Source: Candidatus Faecousia excrementipullorum (lineage in GTDB: Bacteria > Bacillota > Clostridia > Oscillospirales > Oscillospiraceae). From it: DNA of 61,980 nucleotides. The DNA is taken from contig DVGG01000039.1 of the NCBI GenBank assembly GCA_018712825.1, positions 1 to 61,980 on the forward strand. Direction: 5' to 3'. Numbering within the stretch: the first letter of the stretch is position 1; every line of letters starts with the position of its first letter. Under the pieces are notes generated by a model that ran no database searches, was not told where the DNA came from, and saw only the letters and a list, made by a program, of their open reading frames with translations. Below, piece after piece: positions 25,447-35,843 of the stretch. The position numbers and the translations under genes are program-made.

Positions 25447-26961
25447 ATGGAATTACGACCCGAAGAAATTACGAAAATCATCCGTAGTCAGATCAAGAAC
25501 TACGAAAAGAAATTGGAATCCAGCGAAACCGGCGTGGTGATCCTGGTGGGAGACGGCATTTCCAAGGTCTCCGGCCTGGACAAGTGCATGGCCGGCGAGC
25601 TGGTGGAATTCCCCAACGGTGCCTATGGCATGGCCCAGAACCTGGAAGAGGATTCTGTGTCCGTGGTTATCCTGGGCAACGACGAGGGTATCAAAGAGGG
25701 GGATACGGTAAAGCGCACCGGTAAGGTGGTTTCCGTGCCTGTGGGTAAGAGCCTTCTGGGCCGGGTTGTCAACGCCCTGGGCGAGCCCATTGACGGCAAG
25801 GGCCCCATCACCGCCGAGGCCTACCGCCCCATCGAATCCCCGGCCCCGGGCATCATCGACCGGGAACCGGTAAACAAGCCCCTCCAGACCGGCATCAAGG
25901 CCATCGACTCCATGATTCCCATTGGACGGGGCCAGCGTGAGCTGATTATCGGCGACCGCCAGACCGGTAAGACCACCATCGCCACCGATACCATCCTGAA
26001 CCAGAAGGGGAAGGACGTGATCTGTATCTATGTGGCCATCGGTCAGAAGCGCTCCACCGTAGCTCAGATTGTGAACAACCTGACGGCAGAAGGTGCCATG
26101 GACTACACCATCGTGGTGTCTGCCACCGCTTCCGAGCTGGCACCCATGCAGTACATCGCCCCCTATGCCGGCTGCACCATGGGTGAGCATTTCATGCACC
26201 AGGGCAAGGATGTGCTGGTGATTTACGACGACTTGAGCAAGCACGCCGTGGCCTACCGTGCCATCTCCCTGCTGATTCGCCGTCCCCCCGGACGGGAAGC
26301 TTACCCCGGCGACGTGTTCTATCTCCACTCCCGGCTTCTGGAGCGTGCTGCCCATATGTCCCAGGAGAAGGGTGGCGGCAGCCTGACGGCTCTGCCTATT
26401 ATCGAGACCCAGGCGGGCGACGTGTCCGCTTATATCCCCACCAACGTGATTTCCATCACCGACGGCCAGATCTTCCTGGAGAGCGAGCTGTTCAACTCCG
26501 GCGTTATGCCCGCTGTGAACCCGGGCATCTCCGTGTCCCGTGTAGGCGGCGCAGCCCAGATCAAGGCCATGAAGAAGGTGTCCGGCTCCTTGAAGCTGGT
26601 GTACTCCCAGTACCGGGAGCTGCAGAGCTTTGCCCAGTTCGGTTCCGACCTGGATGCGGACACCAAGGCAAGACTTGCCCTGGGCGAGCGGATTGTGGCG
26701 GTGCTGAAGCAGAAGAACAACGCCCCTGTAGAGGTGGCCCAGCAGGTGTGCATCCTCTACGCCGCCACCAAAGGCTATCTGGATTCTATCGCAGTATCCC
26801 AGGTGCCGGAGTTTGAGGTGCGGCTCCAGGAGCATATGGAAAACCGCTATCCTCAGGTGCTGGAGGCAATTCGGGGAACCGGCAAGCTGGAGCCGGAAAC
26901 GGAGCAGAGCCTGAAAACGGCCCTTTCCGAGCTTGTTGCCCAGTTTGCACCCCAGGTATAA
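25447..26961 (+). CDS. atpA: ATP synthase F1 subunit alpha
   Basis: 504 residues. Contains the P-loop [11 protein letters not shown] (residues about 170-180), the [11 protein letters not shown] signature and the arginine finger in the same segment (VSRVG). Non-catalytic nucleotide-binding subunit of the F1 hexamer. Normal length and context. Confidence 0.98.
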   Translation: MELRPEEITKIIRSQIKNYEKKLESSETGVVILVGDGISKVSGLDKCMAGELVEFPNGAYGMAQNLEEDSVSVVILGNDEGIKEGDTVKRTGKVVSVPVGKSLLGRVVNALGEPIDGKGPITAEAYRPIESPAPGIIDREPVNKPLQTGIKAIDSMIPIGRGQRELIIGDRQTGKTTIATDTILNQKGKDVICIYVAIGQKRSTVAQIVNNLTAEGAMDYTIVVSATASELAPMQYIAPYAGCTMGEHFMHQGKDVLVIYDDLSKHAVAYRAISLLIRRPPGREAYPGDVFYLHSRLLERAAHMSQEKGGGSLTALPIIETQAGDVSAYIPTNVISITDGQIFLESELFNSGVMPAVNPGISVSRVGGAAQIKAMKKVSGSLKLVYSQYRELQSFAQFGSDLDADTKARLALGERIVAVLKQKNNAPVEVAQQVCILYAATKGYLDSIAVSQVPEFEVRLQEHMENRYPQVLEAIRGTGKLEPETEQSLKTALSELVAQFAPQV

Positions 26962-26976
26962 GGAAGGAGGCCGGTT

Positions 26977-29249
<2,273 letters not shown>

Positions 29250-29654
29250 ATGACTCCCTTTCCTCTGAAAATCGTTACCCCCGACGGATTGGTGTATGAC
29301 GGTCCGGCAGAGGAACTGGTGGTCCGCACCACCGCAGGGGATATGGGCGTGCTGGCAGGACACGAAAACTGCGTGGCTTCCCTAGGTATGGGCAGAGCCA
29401 CGGTGATTGTGGACGGTCAGCGGCGCTACGCCGCCTGTATCGGCGGTATGCTCTCGGTGATGGAAGGCCATGTGACCCTGGTTCCCACCACCTTCGAATG
29501 GGCAGACCAGATTGACCTTGCCCGGGCGGAGCGGTCCTATGACCGGGCCCAGGCGGTTCTGAAAAACAAAACCGCCCCGGAGCAGGACATCCGGGTGGCG
29601 GAGGCCAGACTGAAGCGGGCCCTGGTCCGCAAATCCGTGGCCGGAAACAAATAA
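29250..29654 (+). CDS. atpC: ATP synthase F1 subunit epsilon
   Basis: 134 residues. N-terminal beta-sandwich (FPLKIVTPDGLVYDGPAEEL, DMGVLAGHENCVASLG, shown in part) and C-terminal helical hairpin (ARAERSYDRAQAVLKNK). It starts with no gap after atpD. It couples the gamma shaft to the c-ring and can inhibit ATP hydrolysis. Ends the operon at a shared terminator. Confidence 0.95.
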   Translation: MTPFPLKIVTPDGLVYDGPAEELVVRTTAGDMGVLAGHENCVASLGMGRATVIVDGQRRYAACIGGMLSVMEGHVTLVPTTFEWADQIDLARAERSYDRAQAVLKNKTAPEQDIRVAEARLKRALVRKSVAGNK

Positions 29655-29655
29655 G

Positions 29656-29692
29656 AAAAGGGATTCGCAGATTTACCTGCGAATCCCTTTTT
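29656..29692. terminator. Bidirectional terminator atpC / malQ
   Basis: AAAAGGGATTCGCAG (29656-29670) pairs with CTGCGAATCCCTTTTT (29677-29692): a 15-bp stem with T/A tracts on both sides. Confidence 0.9.
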
Positions 29693-29693
29693 G

Positions 29694-31175
29694 TTATTCT
29701 TTGGGAAGCCTTCCGTAGCGTTTGGTGACGCTGCGGATTTTTTCTGCCAGGGCGGGGGTCAGCTGGCTGCCAACTGCCCGCCAGGTCCAGTTGGCACAGG
29801 AGAGGGAACCGGGCTGGTTCATCCGGGCACCTATTCCCAGCTCCAGATAGTCCTGCAGCTGCACCACGCACAGCCGGGACACGGAGGACATGGCCCCCCG
29901 GATAATGCCCCAGATGTAGCCCTCCTCCTGATTGAGCCCCAGATAGGCCTTGGCGCAGGCCACATCTTCGGGGGCTGCCTCCTCCAGCCATTGTCCCAGG
30001 GGGGGATTGTCGTGGGTGCCGGTGTAGCACACCGAGTCCACGGGATACAGGTGAGGCAGATAGTCGCTCTCCTCCCGGGAGTCAAAGGCAAATTCCAGCA
30101 CTTTCATGCCGGGATAGCCGGAGTCTAGCTGCAATTTCCGCACCTCCGGAGTGATGTAACCCAAATCCTCGGCGATGAAATCCAGTCCCGGCAGAGCTTT
30201 CCGGACGGCGTGGACGAAGGACATTCCCGGCCCGGGGCACCAGTGGCCATTCTTTGCGGTTTCGTCCTGGGCAGGGACGGACCAGTAGCTTTCCAGCCCC
30301 CGGAAATGGTCAATCCGCACCACGTCGTACATGGCGGCGGCAGCGGACAGCCGCCGGATCCACCAGCGGTAGCCGGTTTTTTCGTGGATGGGCCAGTCGT
30401 ACAGGGGATTGCCCCACAGCTGCCCGTCGGCGGTGAAGGAGTCCGGGGGACAGCCGGCAACAGAAGTGGGACGAAGGCTGCTGTCCAGCTGGAACAGATG
30501 GGGATTGGCCCAAACATCCGCCGAGTCCAACGGCACATAGATGGGAATGTCCCCGATAATGCGAATGCCCTTTTCGTTGGCATAGCGCCGCAGTGCCTTC
30601 CATTGGCGGAAGAACTGGTATTGGAGGAACCGGTAAAAATCCAGGTCTTTTCTCAGCTTTTTCCGCTGCTCCTCCAGAGCCTCCGGACGGCAGGTTTTGA
30701 GGCCCTCCGGCCAGGTAAGCCAGGGGGCGCCCCCCAGAGCATCCTTGATAGCCATAAACAGGGCGTAGTTGTTGAGCCAAAAGGTATTTTCCCGGCAGAA
30801 AGTGTCATATTCCTCCCCGGGGACAAATCTTTCATGGGCGGTGCGAAGAATGGGATACCGCCGGGTGTATTGGAGCCCAAAGTCCACCCGGTTGGGGGTG
30901 GTCTCCCAGCAGATTCCTTCCAGCTCCTCCTGCCTCAGCAGCCCCTCCTTTACCAGAATATCCAAATCAATGAGATAGGGATTTCCGGCCCAGGAGGAGA
31001 AGGACTGGTAGGGGGAGTCTCCGTAGCCTGTGGGATTCAGGGGAAGAATCTGCCAGCAGGATTGACCGGCACTTTGGAGAAAGTCCACGAATTTGTAGGC
31101 GTTTTCTCCCATGGTGCCCACACCGTAGGGGCCGGGCAGGGAGGTGATATGCATTAAAATGCCGCTTTGCCGCAT
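29694..31175 (-). CDS. malQ: 4-alpha-glucanotransferase (amylomaltase)
   Basis: 493 residues from the ATG at 31175, 8 bases after AAGGAGG. GH77 family: GILMHITSLPGPYGVG at the N-terminus, the nucleophile Asp in DVVRIDHFRGLESYW, the acid/base Glu in FIAEDLG, and CYTGTHDNPPLGQW with the transition-state Asp. MalQ shuffles glucan chains and frees glucose from maltodextrins in the cytoplasm. It is the last gene of the operon with a maltodextrin-type importer and a LacI-family regulator. Confidence 0.95.
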   Translation of the reverse strand: MRQSGILMHITSLPGPYGVGTMGENAYKFVDFLQSAGQSCWQILPLNPTGYGDSPYQSFSSWAGNPYLIDLDILVKEGLLRQEELEGICWETTPNRVDFGLQYTRRYPILRTAHERFVPGEEYDTFCRENTFWLNNYALFMAIKDALGGAPWLTWPEGLKTCRPEALEEQRKKLRKDLDFYRFLQYQFFRQWKALRRYANEKGIRIIGDIPIYVPLDSADVWANPHLFQLDSSLRPTSVAGCPPDSFTADGQLWGNPLYDWPIHEKTGYRWWIRRLSAAAAMYDVVRIDHFRGLESYWSVPAQDETAKNGHWCPGPGMSFVHAVRKALPGLDFIAEDLGYITPEVRKLQLDSGYPGMKVLEFAFDSREESDYLPHLYPVDSVCYTGTHDNPPLGQWLEEAAPEDVACAKAYLGLNQEEGYIWGIIRGAMSSVSRLCVVQLQDYLELGIGARMNQPGSLSCANWTWRAVGSQLTPALAEKIRSVTKRYGRLPKE

Positions 31176-31188
31176 GGTAAATGCCTCC

Positions 31189-32196
31189 TTACATGATATT
31201 GCGGATGCTTTCCTGATGGGCCACCTGGAAAGGGATGGTCTCATGGCAGGCGGGGCTGCCCTTTTCAATGGCGGACAGGAGAATTTCTACCCCTCGCCGG
31301 GACAGCTCCTGGGTGGACTGGCGGACGGTAGCCAGCCGGGGAACCAGATAGTCTCCGATGGTCAGACCGTCCACGCCCATGACGGACACATCCTCCGACA
31401 CCCGGAACCCAGCGTCCTGCAGAGCCCGGATGGCGCCGATGGCCAGCACATCTGCCATGGCGAAGATGGCGGTAAACCGGCAGCCTTTGTCCACCAACTC
31501 CTTTACGGCGGCGTAGCCGTTCTCATAGGAGTACCGGACGCCCCGGTACTCTTTTTCCAGGGTAAAGGGCAGATTGTGCTTTTGGAAAGAGCGCATACAG
31601 CCTTCGTAACGCAGACGGCTGGCATCGGAGGTCCTCCGGTTACCGCCGATGATGGCAATTTCCCGGTGACCCATTTCAATCAGGGTGTCCATGGCAGCCT
31701 CCGCCGCCAGCACATCGTCGGTGGTGACGCTGGACAGGTTCCCGATGGCAAGTCCTGCGGTGTTGTTGGTGATCACCACCCCCGGCACCGGAACGGCGGT
31801 ATAAGCCTCCCGGAAGTGGGGGTTGCTGCCGCCCAGAAACAGGATGCCCAGAGGCTTCTGGGTGGGCAGCAGCGCCAGCGCCCGCTGCACCTCGTTGTCG
31901 TCTTCGTCCATGTAGTCGATGGACAGCTGATAGGGGGTTCCGGCCACAAGGCGCTGGATTTCCTCCACCATCTGGGCAAACAGCTCGTTGCGCCTGCCTT
32001 TTACGATTCCTAAGATGGTGTTGGAGCGGGTCTGCTTCAGCCGCTGGGCGTTTTCGTTCAGCCGAAAGCCGTACTGGGCGGCGGCCCGGAGAATCTCCTC
32101 CCGGGCCTTTTCGCTCACATTGGGATGATTGTTCAGGGCCCGGGAGACGGTGCCCACCGCATAGCCGGTTTTTTGGGCAAGGTCTTTGATGGTCAT
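31189..32196 (-). CDS. LacI-family transcriptional regulator (MalR-like)
   Basis: 335 residues. N-terminal LacI helix-turn-helix (TIKDLAQKTGYAVGTVSRALNN, shown in part as residues 2-23) and hinge helix followed by a periplasmic-binding-type effector domain (DDVLAAEAAMDTLIEMGHREIAIIGG region). It lies within the operon between the permeases and malQ, so it probably represses its own operon and responds to maltose or maltodextrin. A palindrome that suits it lies at 35486-35501. CcpA could be an alternative identity, but the effector domain and operon location favour a local regulator. Confidence 0.85.
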   Translation of the reverse strand: MTIKDLAQKTGYAVGTVSRALNNHPNVSEKAREEILRAAAQYGFRLNENAQRLKQTRSNTILGIVKGRRNELFAQMVEEIQRLVAGTPYQLSIDYMDEDDNEVQRALALLPTQKPLGILFLGGSNPHFREAYTAVPVPGVVITNNTAGLAIGNLSSVTTDDVLAAEAAMDTLIEMGHREIAIIGGNRRTSDASRLRYEGCMRSFQKHNLPFTLEKEYRGVRYSYENGYAAVKELVDKGCRFTAIFAMADVLAIGAIRALQDAGFRVSEDVSVMGVDGLTIGDYLVPRLATVRQSTQELSRRGVEILLSAIEKGSPACHETIPFQVAHQESIRNIM

Positions 32197-32215
32197 GGGG
32201 TTCCTTCCTTTCGGA

Positions 32216-33067
32216 TTATCCCTTTACGGCACCGGCAGCCACACCCTTGATGATGTGCTTCTGGCAGAGGATATAAAGGATAATCACAGGGGTAATGCTC
32301 AGCATAATGATTGCCATGGTGGCACCCAGGTCCACGGTGCCGTAGCTGCCTTTCAGGTACTGCACCACAATGGGAATGGTCTGGAATTTGGTGCGGTCCA
32401 GCACCAGATAAGGAAGTAAGTAGTCGTTCCACACCCACATAAGCTCCAGAATACCCACGGAGATGACGGTGGGCTTGAGCATGGGCATGACCACCAGGAA
32501 GAAGGTGCGGATGGCTCCGCAGCCATCAATGGCGGCGGCCTCCTCAATCTCGTGGGGCAGGCTCTTGATAAAGCCCAGGAACATGAAGATGGCAAGACCG
32601 GCACCGAAGCCCAGGTAGACAATGGGAATGGAGAAGGGGGTGTTGAGCTTCAGCTGGTCGGCAGTGAAGGTCAGGGTGAACATGACCATCTGGAAGGGGA
32701 CGATCATGGAGAACAGGCACAGGTAGTAGAACGTCCGGGAAGCCAGGCTGTTGACCCGGGCAATGTACCAGGCGCTCATGGAGCAGAACAGGAGAATCAA
32801 GGCAACAGACAGCACGGTGATAACCAGGCTGTACAGAGCGGCCTTCAGGAAGGGATAGTTGCCGAAGGTCATGCCCTTGATGTAGTTGGCAAAGCCAGCA
32901 AAGGACTCGGCATTGGGCAGGGCGAAGGGCTCCAGGTTTACAAAGGTGTTGAGCTTGAAGGAGTTCATCAGCACCTCAAATACCGGCACCAGCCAGACAA
33001 GGGACAGGACAATAAAGAAGCAGGTAAGCACCTTGCTCAAAGGGGTGTATTGGTTCTTCTTTTCCAT
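32216..33067 (-). CDS. Sugar ABC transporter permease (MalG type)
   Basis: 283 residues with six hydrophobic helices. The EAA loop, which contacts the ATPase, is HEIEEAAAIDGCGAIRTFFLVVMP (residues about 185-208, in part). CUT1-family partner of the next upstream gene, with which it overlaps by one base (TAATG). No ATPase gene lies in the operon, so it likely shares a common MsmK/MalK-type ATPase coded elsewhere. Confidence 0.9.
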   Translation of the reverse strand: MEKKNQYTPLSKVLTCFFIVLSLVWLVPVFEVLMNSFKLNTFVNLEPFALPNAESFAGFANYIKGMTFGNYPFLKAALYSLVITVLSVALILLFCSMSAWYIARVNSLASRTFYYLCLFSMIVPFQMVMFTLTFTADQLKLNTPFSIPIVYLGFGAGLAIFMFLGFIKSLPHEIEEAAAIDGCGAIRTFFLVVMPMLKPTVISVGILELMWVWNDYLLPYLVLDRTKFQTIPIVVQYLKGSYGTVDLGATMAIIMLSITPVIILYILCQKHIIKGVAAGAVKG

Positions 33068-33960
33068 TACTGCTCAACCTCCTTTCTCCGGGTTGCGGCC
33101 TGCTGGGCGATGGCCAGAACTGCCACCAGCAGGAAGAAGATAACGGCCTTGGCCTGGGCAACGCCGTGATAGTTTTTGTTGATGTTGTAGGTGGAGTAAA
33201 TGTTCAGGGCCAGAAGCTCTGTGATGTTCACCTTGGCGCCGTCCTGAATCACGCTGGGAAGTCCTCCTGTCAGAGCCAGGTTCTGGTCAAACATTTTGAA
33301 GGAGTTGGTCAGGGTCAGGAAGGTGCAGGTGGTGATGGCAGGCATCACATTGGGGATCACCACCTGGAACAGGGTCTGCCGGCCGGTGGCGCCGTCGATT
33401 TTGGCGGCTTCCAGCATATCCTGGGGGATTGCCTGGATTCCGGCGATGTAAATGATCATCATGTAGCCAATCTGCTGCCAGGCCACCAGAATCACCAGAC
33501 CCCAGAAGCCATAGGTGCCGTTGGCGGTAAGGTAAGTACCGTAGTTTTTCAGGATGCCGTCAAAAATCAGGCTCCAGATGTAGCCCAGCACCACGCCGCC
33601 AATCAGGTTGGGCATGAAGAACACGGTGCGAAACAGGTTTGCACCCCGGAGCTTCTGGGTCAGGGCGTAGGCAATGAGGAAGGCTGCCACATTGATGAGG
33701 ATGATGGACACCACCGCAAAGCCGGCGGTATTCCAGAAGGCGTTCCGGAAGCCCGGGTCGGTGAAGGCCTTGGTGTAGTTGGAGATGCCGTCCCACACCG
33801 CATCCTTGGGGGTGTTGAACTTGCAGAAGGACAGGTAAATGCCCTGCAAAAACGGCCACACAAAGCCTATGACGAAGGCTAAGAATGTGGGCAGGATAAA
33901 CAGGGGGGCACAGCGGCGGATGGGGCGCTGTACCAGATTGACACTTGTTTTGGCTTTCAT
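33067..33960 (-). CDS. Sugar ABC transporter permease (MalF type)
   Basis: 297 residues from the ATG at 33960, which follows GGGAGGG; a longer frame upstream has no good start. Six membrane helices and the EAA loop QDMLEAAKIDGATGRQTLFQ (in part) mark a CUT1 permease. It pairs with the MalG-type protein. The gap of 129 bases to the binding-protein gene contains a strong palindrome. Confidence 0.9.
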   Translation of the reverse strand: MKAKTSVNLVQRPIRRCAPLFILPTFLAFVIGFVWPFLQGIYLSFCKFNTPKDAVWDGISNYTKAFTDPGFRNAFWNTAGFAVVSIILINVAAFLIAYALTQKLRGANLFRTVFFMPNLIGGVVLGYIWSLIFDGILKNYGTYLTANGTYGFWGLVILVAWQQIGYMMIIYIAGIQAIPQDMLEAAKIDGATGRQTLFQVVIPNVMPAITTCTFLTLTNSFKMFDQNLALTGGLPSVIQDGAKVNITELLALNIYSTYNINKNYHGVAQAKAVIFFLLVAVLAIAQQAATRRKEVEQ

Positions 33961-34056
33961 AGGATTGAGAACCCTCCCTTTCCGATTTGTATTTTGCCCA
34001 GGGGAAAGGCGTTTGTGAGCCAAACCCATTTCCGCCGGGCAAAAAGGGGAAACAAT

Positions 34057-34079
34057 GGGGGCAGGCTCAGCCTGCCCCC
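34057..34079 (-). terminator. Intercistronic hairpin between binding-protein and permease genes
   Basis: An 11-bp perfect palindrome (34057-34067 with 34069-34079) around one base, followed on the minus strand by ATTGTTT. It probably acts as a partial terminator or RNA stabiliser so that the binding protein is made in excess over the permeases. Confidence 0.6.
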
Positions 34080-34089
34080 AAAATTGCGT

Positions 34090-35439
34090 TTATCCGTTTA
34101 CTACATTGTACTCGATGGCCCAGCCGTCAACGAAAGCAGAAACAACCTGCTGCCAGTTGGCGTCGGTGGGATCGGCGGAGTAAGCAGTGAGGGCGGTGAC
34201 CACGGTAGCTCTCCAGGAGTCTACGTTGGGGGTGTGGTTGAAGGCCCAGCTTACGGTGTACTTGCCGTCGGCGAGCATCTTGCTGCCGTCAGCCAGGAAC
34301 ACATTGGAGGACTCGGGAACGCTCTTGAAGGGCAGGGCACCCAGGGTGTCTACCATCTTCTGAGCGGCGGTCTCGTCGGTGACCAGCCATACCAGGAAGT
34401 CCATGGAAGCCTTCTGGTCCTCAGCGGAAACCTGGGAGTTGATGGCCCAGCAGTTCTCGGTGCCGGAGCAGAGGCCAGCGTTTTCCTCACCGTCCACGCC
34501 GCAGTAAATGGGAATCATCGCCAGATTCTCAGGAGCCAGACCGGCCTCTACCAGACCTGCGTACTCCCAGGTGCCGTTCTGATAGAACACGGCCTTGCCC
34601 TCGGTGAACTGAGCCTTGGACTCATCAGCGGTGGAGGTGGACAGGGTCTTGGCATCGGTAGCGGTGTTGGTGATGTAAAGATCCCAGACAGCCCGGAAGT
34701 TATCCAGATACTTGCCTTCGATGGTGGCGGGCTGCTCGGTGATATCGTTGTCCCGGAACTCGTAGTACAAAGGCATATTGGCCAGGTGGCCGGAGAACCG
34801 CCAGGAAGAGGAGCTGTCCAGACCGGAAGCGGAGAAGGCGTCAAAGCCCAGCTCAGCGCTGCGGGCGTGGATATCCTCGGCAACGGCCTTCAGGGAAGCG
34901 AAGTCCTTGATCTCCTCCAGGGAGTGACCGGCCTTCTCCAGCAGCTCGGTGTTGACGATGATGCCGAAGGACTCGTAGCAGTAGCCGATGGCCTTCAGCT
35001 CGCCAGCCTCATTGTAGAGGTTGAAATCGTTGGTGGTCAGCTCCTGGGCGATGGCGCTGTCCGTCAGGTCCAGGGCGTAGTCGTTCCAGTCTTTCAGGCC
35101 GGACAGGTTGCCGATGTTGTAGATGGTGGGAGCTTCGGACTTGGCCATCTCAGCGGTGAGGGTGTCGGCGTAGGTGCCGGAAGCAGCGGTGACAACCTTC
35201 ACGGAAACGCCGGTCTGCTCGGTGTAGAGCTTGGCCAGCTCCTGCAAGGCGGCGTCTGCCTCAGGCTTGAAGTTCAGGTAGTAAACCCGACCGGAGCCTT
35301 CCGGGGTGGTGGTTTCGTCGCCGCCGCCCTGGGTGGTGTTGTCGGTGCCTGCGGTGGTGTTTGCGGGCGTGTCGGAGTTACAGGCCGCCAGGCCCAGAAC
35401 CATAACCAACGCCAACAGCAATGCGATTAGCTTCTTCAT
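34090..35439 (-). CDS. Extracellular sugar-binding lipoprotein (MalE/CUT1 type)
   Basis: 449 residues. Lipoprotein signal peptide with lipobox GLAAC (Cys near residue 20), then a Thr/Gly-rich linker and a family 1 extracellular solute-binding domain (VYYLNFKPEADAALQELAKLY, FTEGKAVFYQNGTWEYAGL, in part). It is the first gene of the operon with two CUT1 permeases, a LacI regulator and malQ, so maltose or maltodextrins are the likely ligands. AGGAGG precedes the ATG. Confidence 0.9.
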   Translation of the reverse strand: MKKLIALLLALVMVLGLAACNSDTPANTTAGTDNTTQGGGDETTTPEGSGRVYYLNFKPEADAALQELAKLYTEQTGVSVKVVTAASGTYADTLTAEMAKSEAPTIYNIGNLSGLKDWNDYALDLTDSAIAQELTTNDFNLYNEAGELKAIGYCYESFGIIVNTELLEKAGHSLEEIKDFASLKAVAEDIHARSAELGFDAFSASGLDSSSSWRFSGHLANMPLYYEFRDNDITEQPATIEGKYLDNFRAVWDLYITNTATDAKTLSTSTADESKAQFTEGKAVFYQNGTWEYAGLVEAGLAPENLAMIPIYCGVDGEENAGLCSGTENCWAINSQVSAEDQKASMDFLVWLVTDETAAQKMVDTLGALPFKSVPESSNVFLADGSKMLADGKYTVSWAFNHTPNVDSWRATVVTALTAYSADPTDANWQQVVSAFVDGWAIEYNVVNG

Positions 35440-35485
35440 AAGTTTTCCTCCTGTATTTTGTCCTCACGTTGCAAGGACTGATGTT

Positions 35486-35501
35486 TTGGAAACGATTCCA
35501 A
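35486..35501. promoter_or_regulatory. LacI-family or CcpA (cre) operator
   Basis: TTGGAAACGATTCCAA is a 16-base palindrome around a central CG. It fits the loose cre pattern TGNAANCGNTNNCA and the operators of MalR-like LacI regulators. It lies about +9 to +25 of the predicted malto-oligosaccharide transcript, where a bound repressor would block transcription. Confidence 0.65.
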
Positions 35502-35516
35502 CCGTTCCATGCAATG

Positions 35517-35545
35517 AGTATATCGCACTTTGCACAAAAATACAA
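35517..35545 (-). promoter_or_regulatory. Promoter of the malto-oligosaccharide operon
   Basis: On the minus strand TTGTAT (35540-35545), 17 bases, TATACT (35517-35522), about 78 bases upstream of the binding-protein start. Confidence 0.65.
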
Positions 35546-35754
35546 CAGGAAAAATACATTTTTTGAAAGTTCTGCACATTACACAAAAGAGGCTCTGGTA
35601 ATTTGTCTATTATCCCCAGTCAAAACCCTCCCGGAACCGCCTGAAAATACGGGGGAGGAAGGGGAGTGTCCCCCAATTTGTGTCAATTTTTTGCTTCCTC
35701 TTTTCCGGAAAAACTTGAAAAAAACAGAGAAAAACCAAGAATATTGTAATTTAC

Positions 35755-35783
35755 TTGCATTTTGTGCGAATATGGGGTATAAT
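35755..35783 (+). promoter_or_regulatory. Promoter of the CapD-type gene
   Basis: TTGCAT (35755-35760), 17 bases, TATAAT (35778-35783), about 60 bases before the start codon. The stretch 35440-35843 is the shared control region of two divergent genes; between 35546 and 35754 I see no other clear element. Confidence 0.75.
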
Positions 35784-35843
35784 AAGCCAGATATATCTGT
35801 GTGCCATCAGACGCAATATAAAGAAGAAACGAGAGAAAATGAT

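Noticed and set aside
31189-32196. Calling the LacI-family gene ccpA
   Set aside because: It lies inside the maltodextrin operon, which fits a local MalR-like regulator better; CcpA genes usually stand alone.
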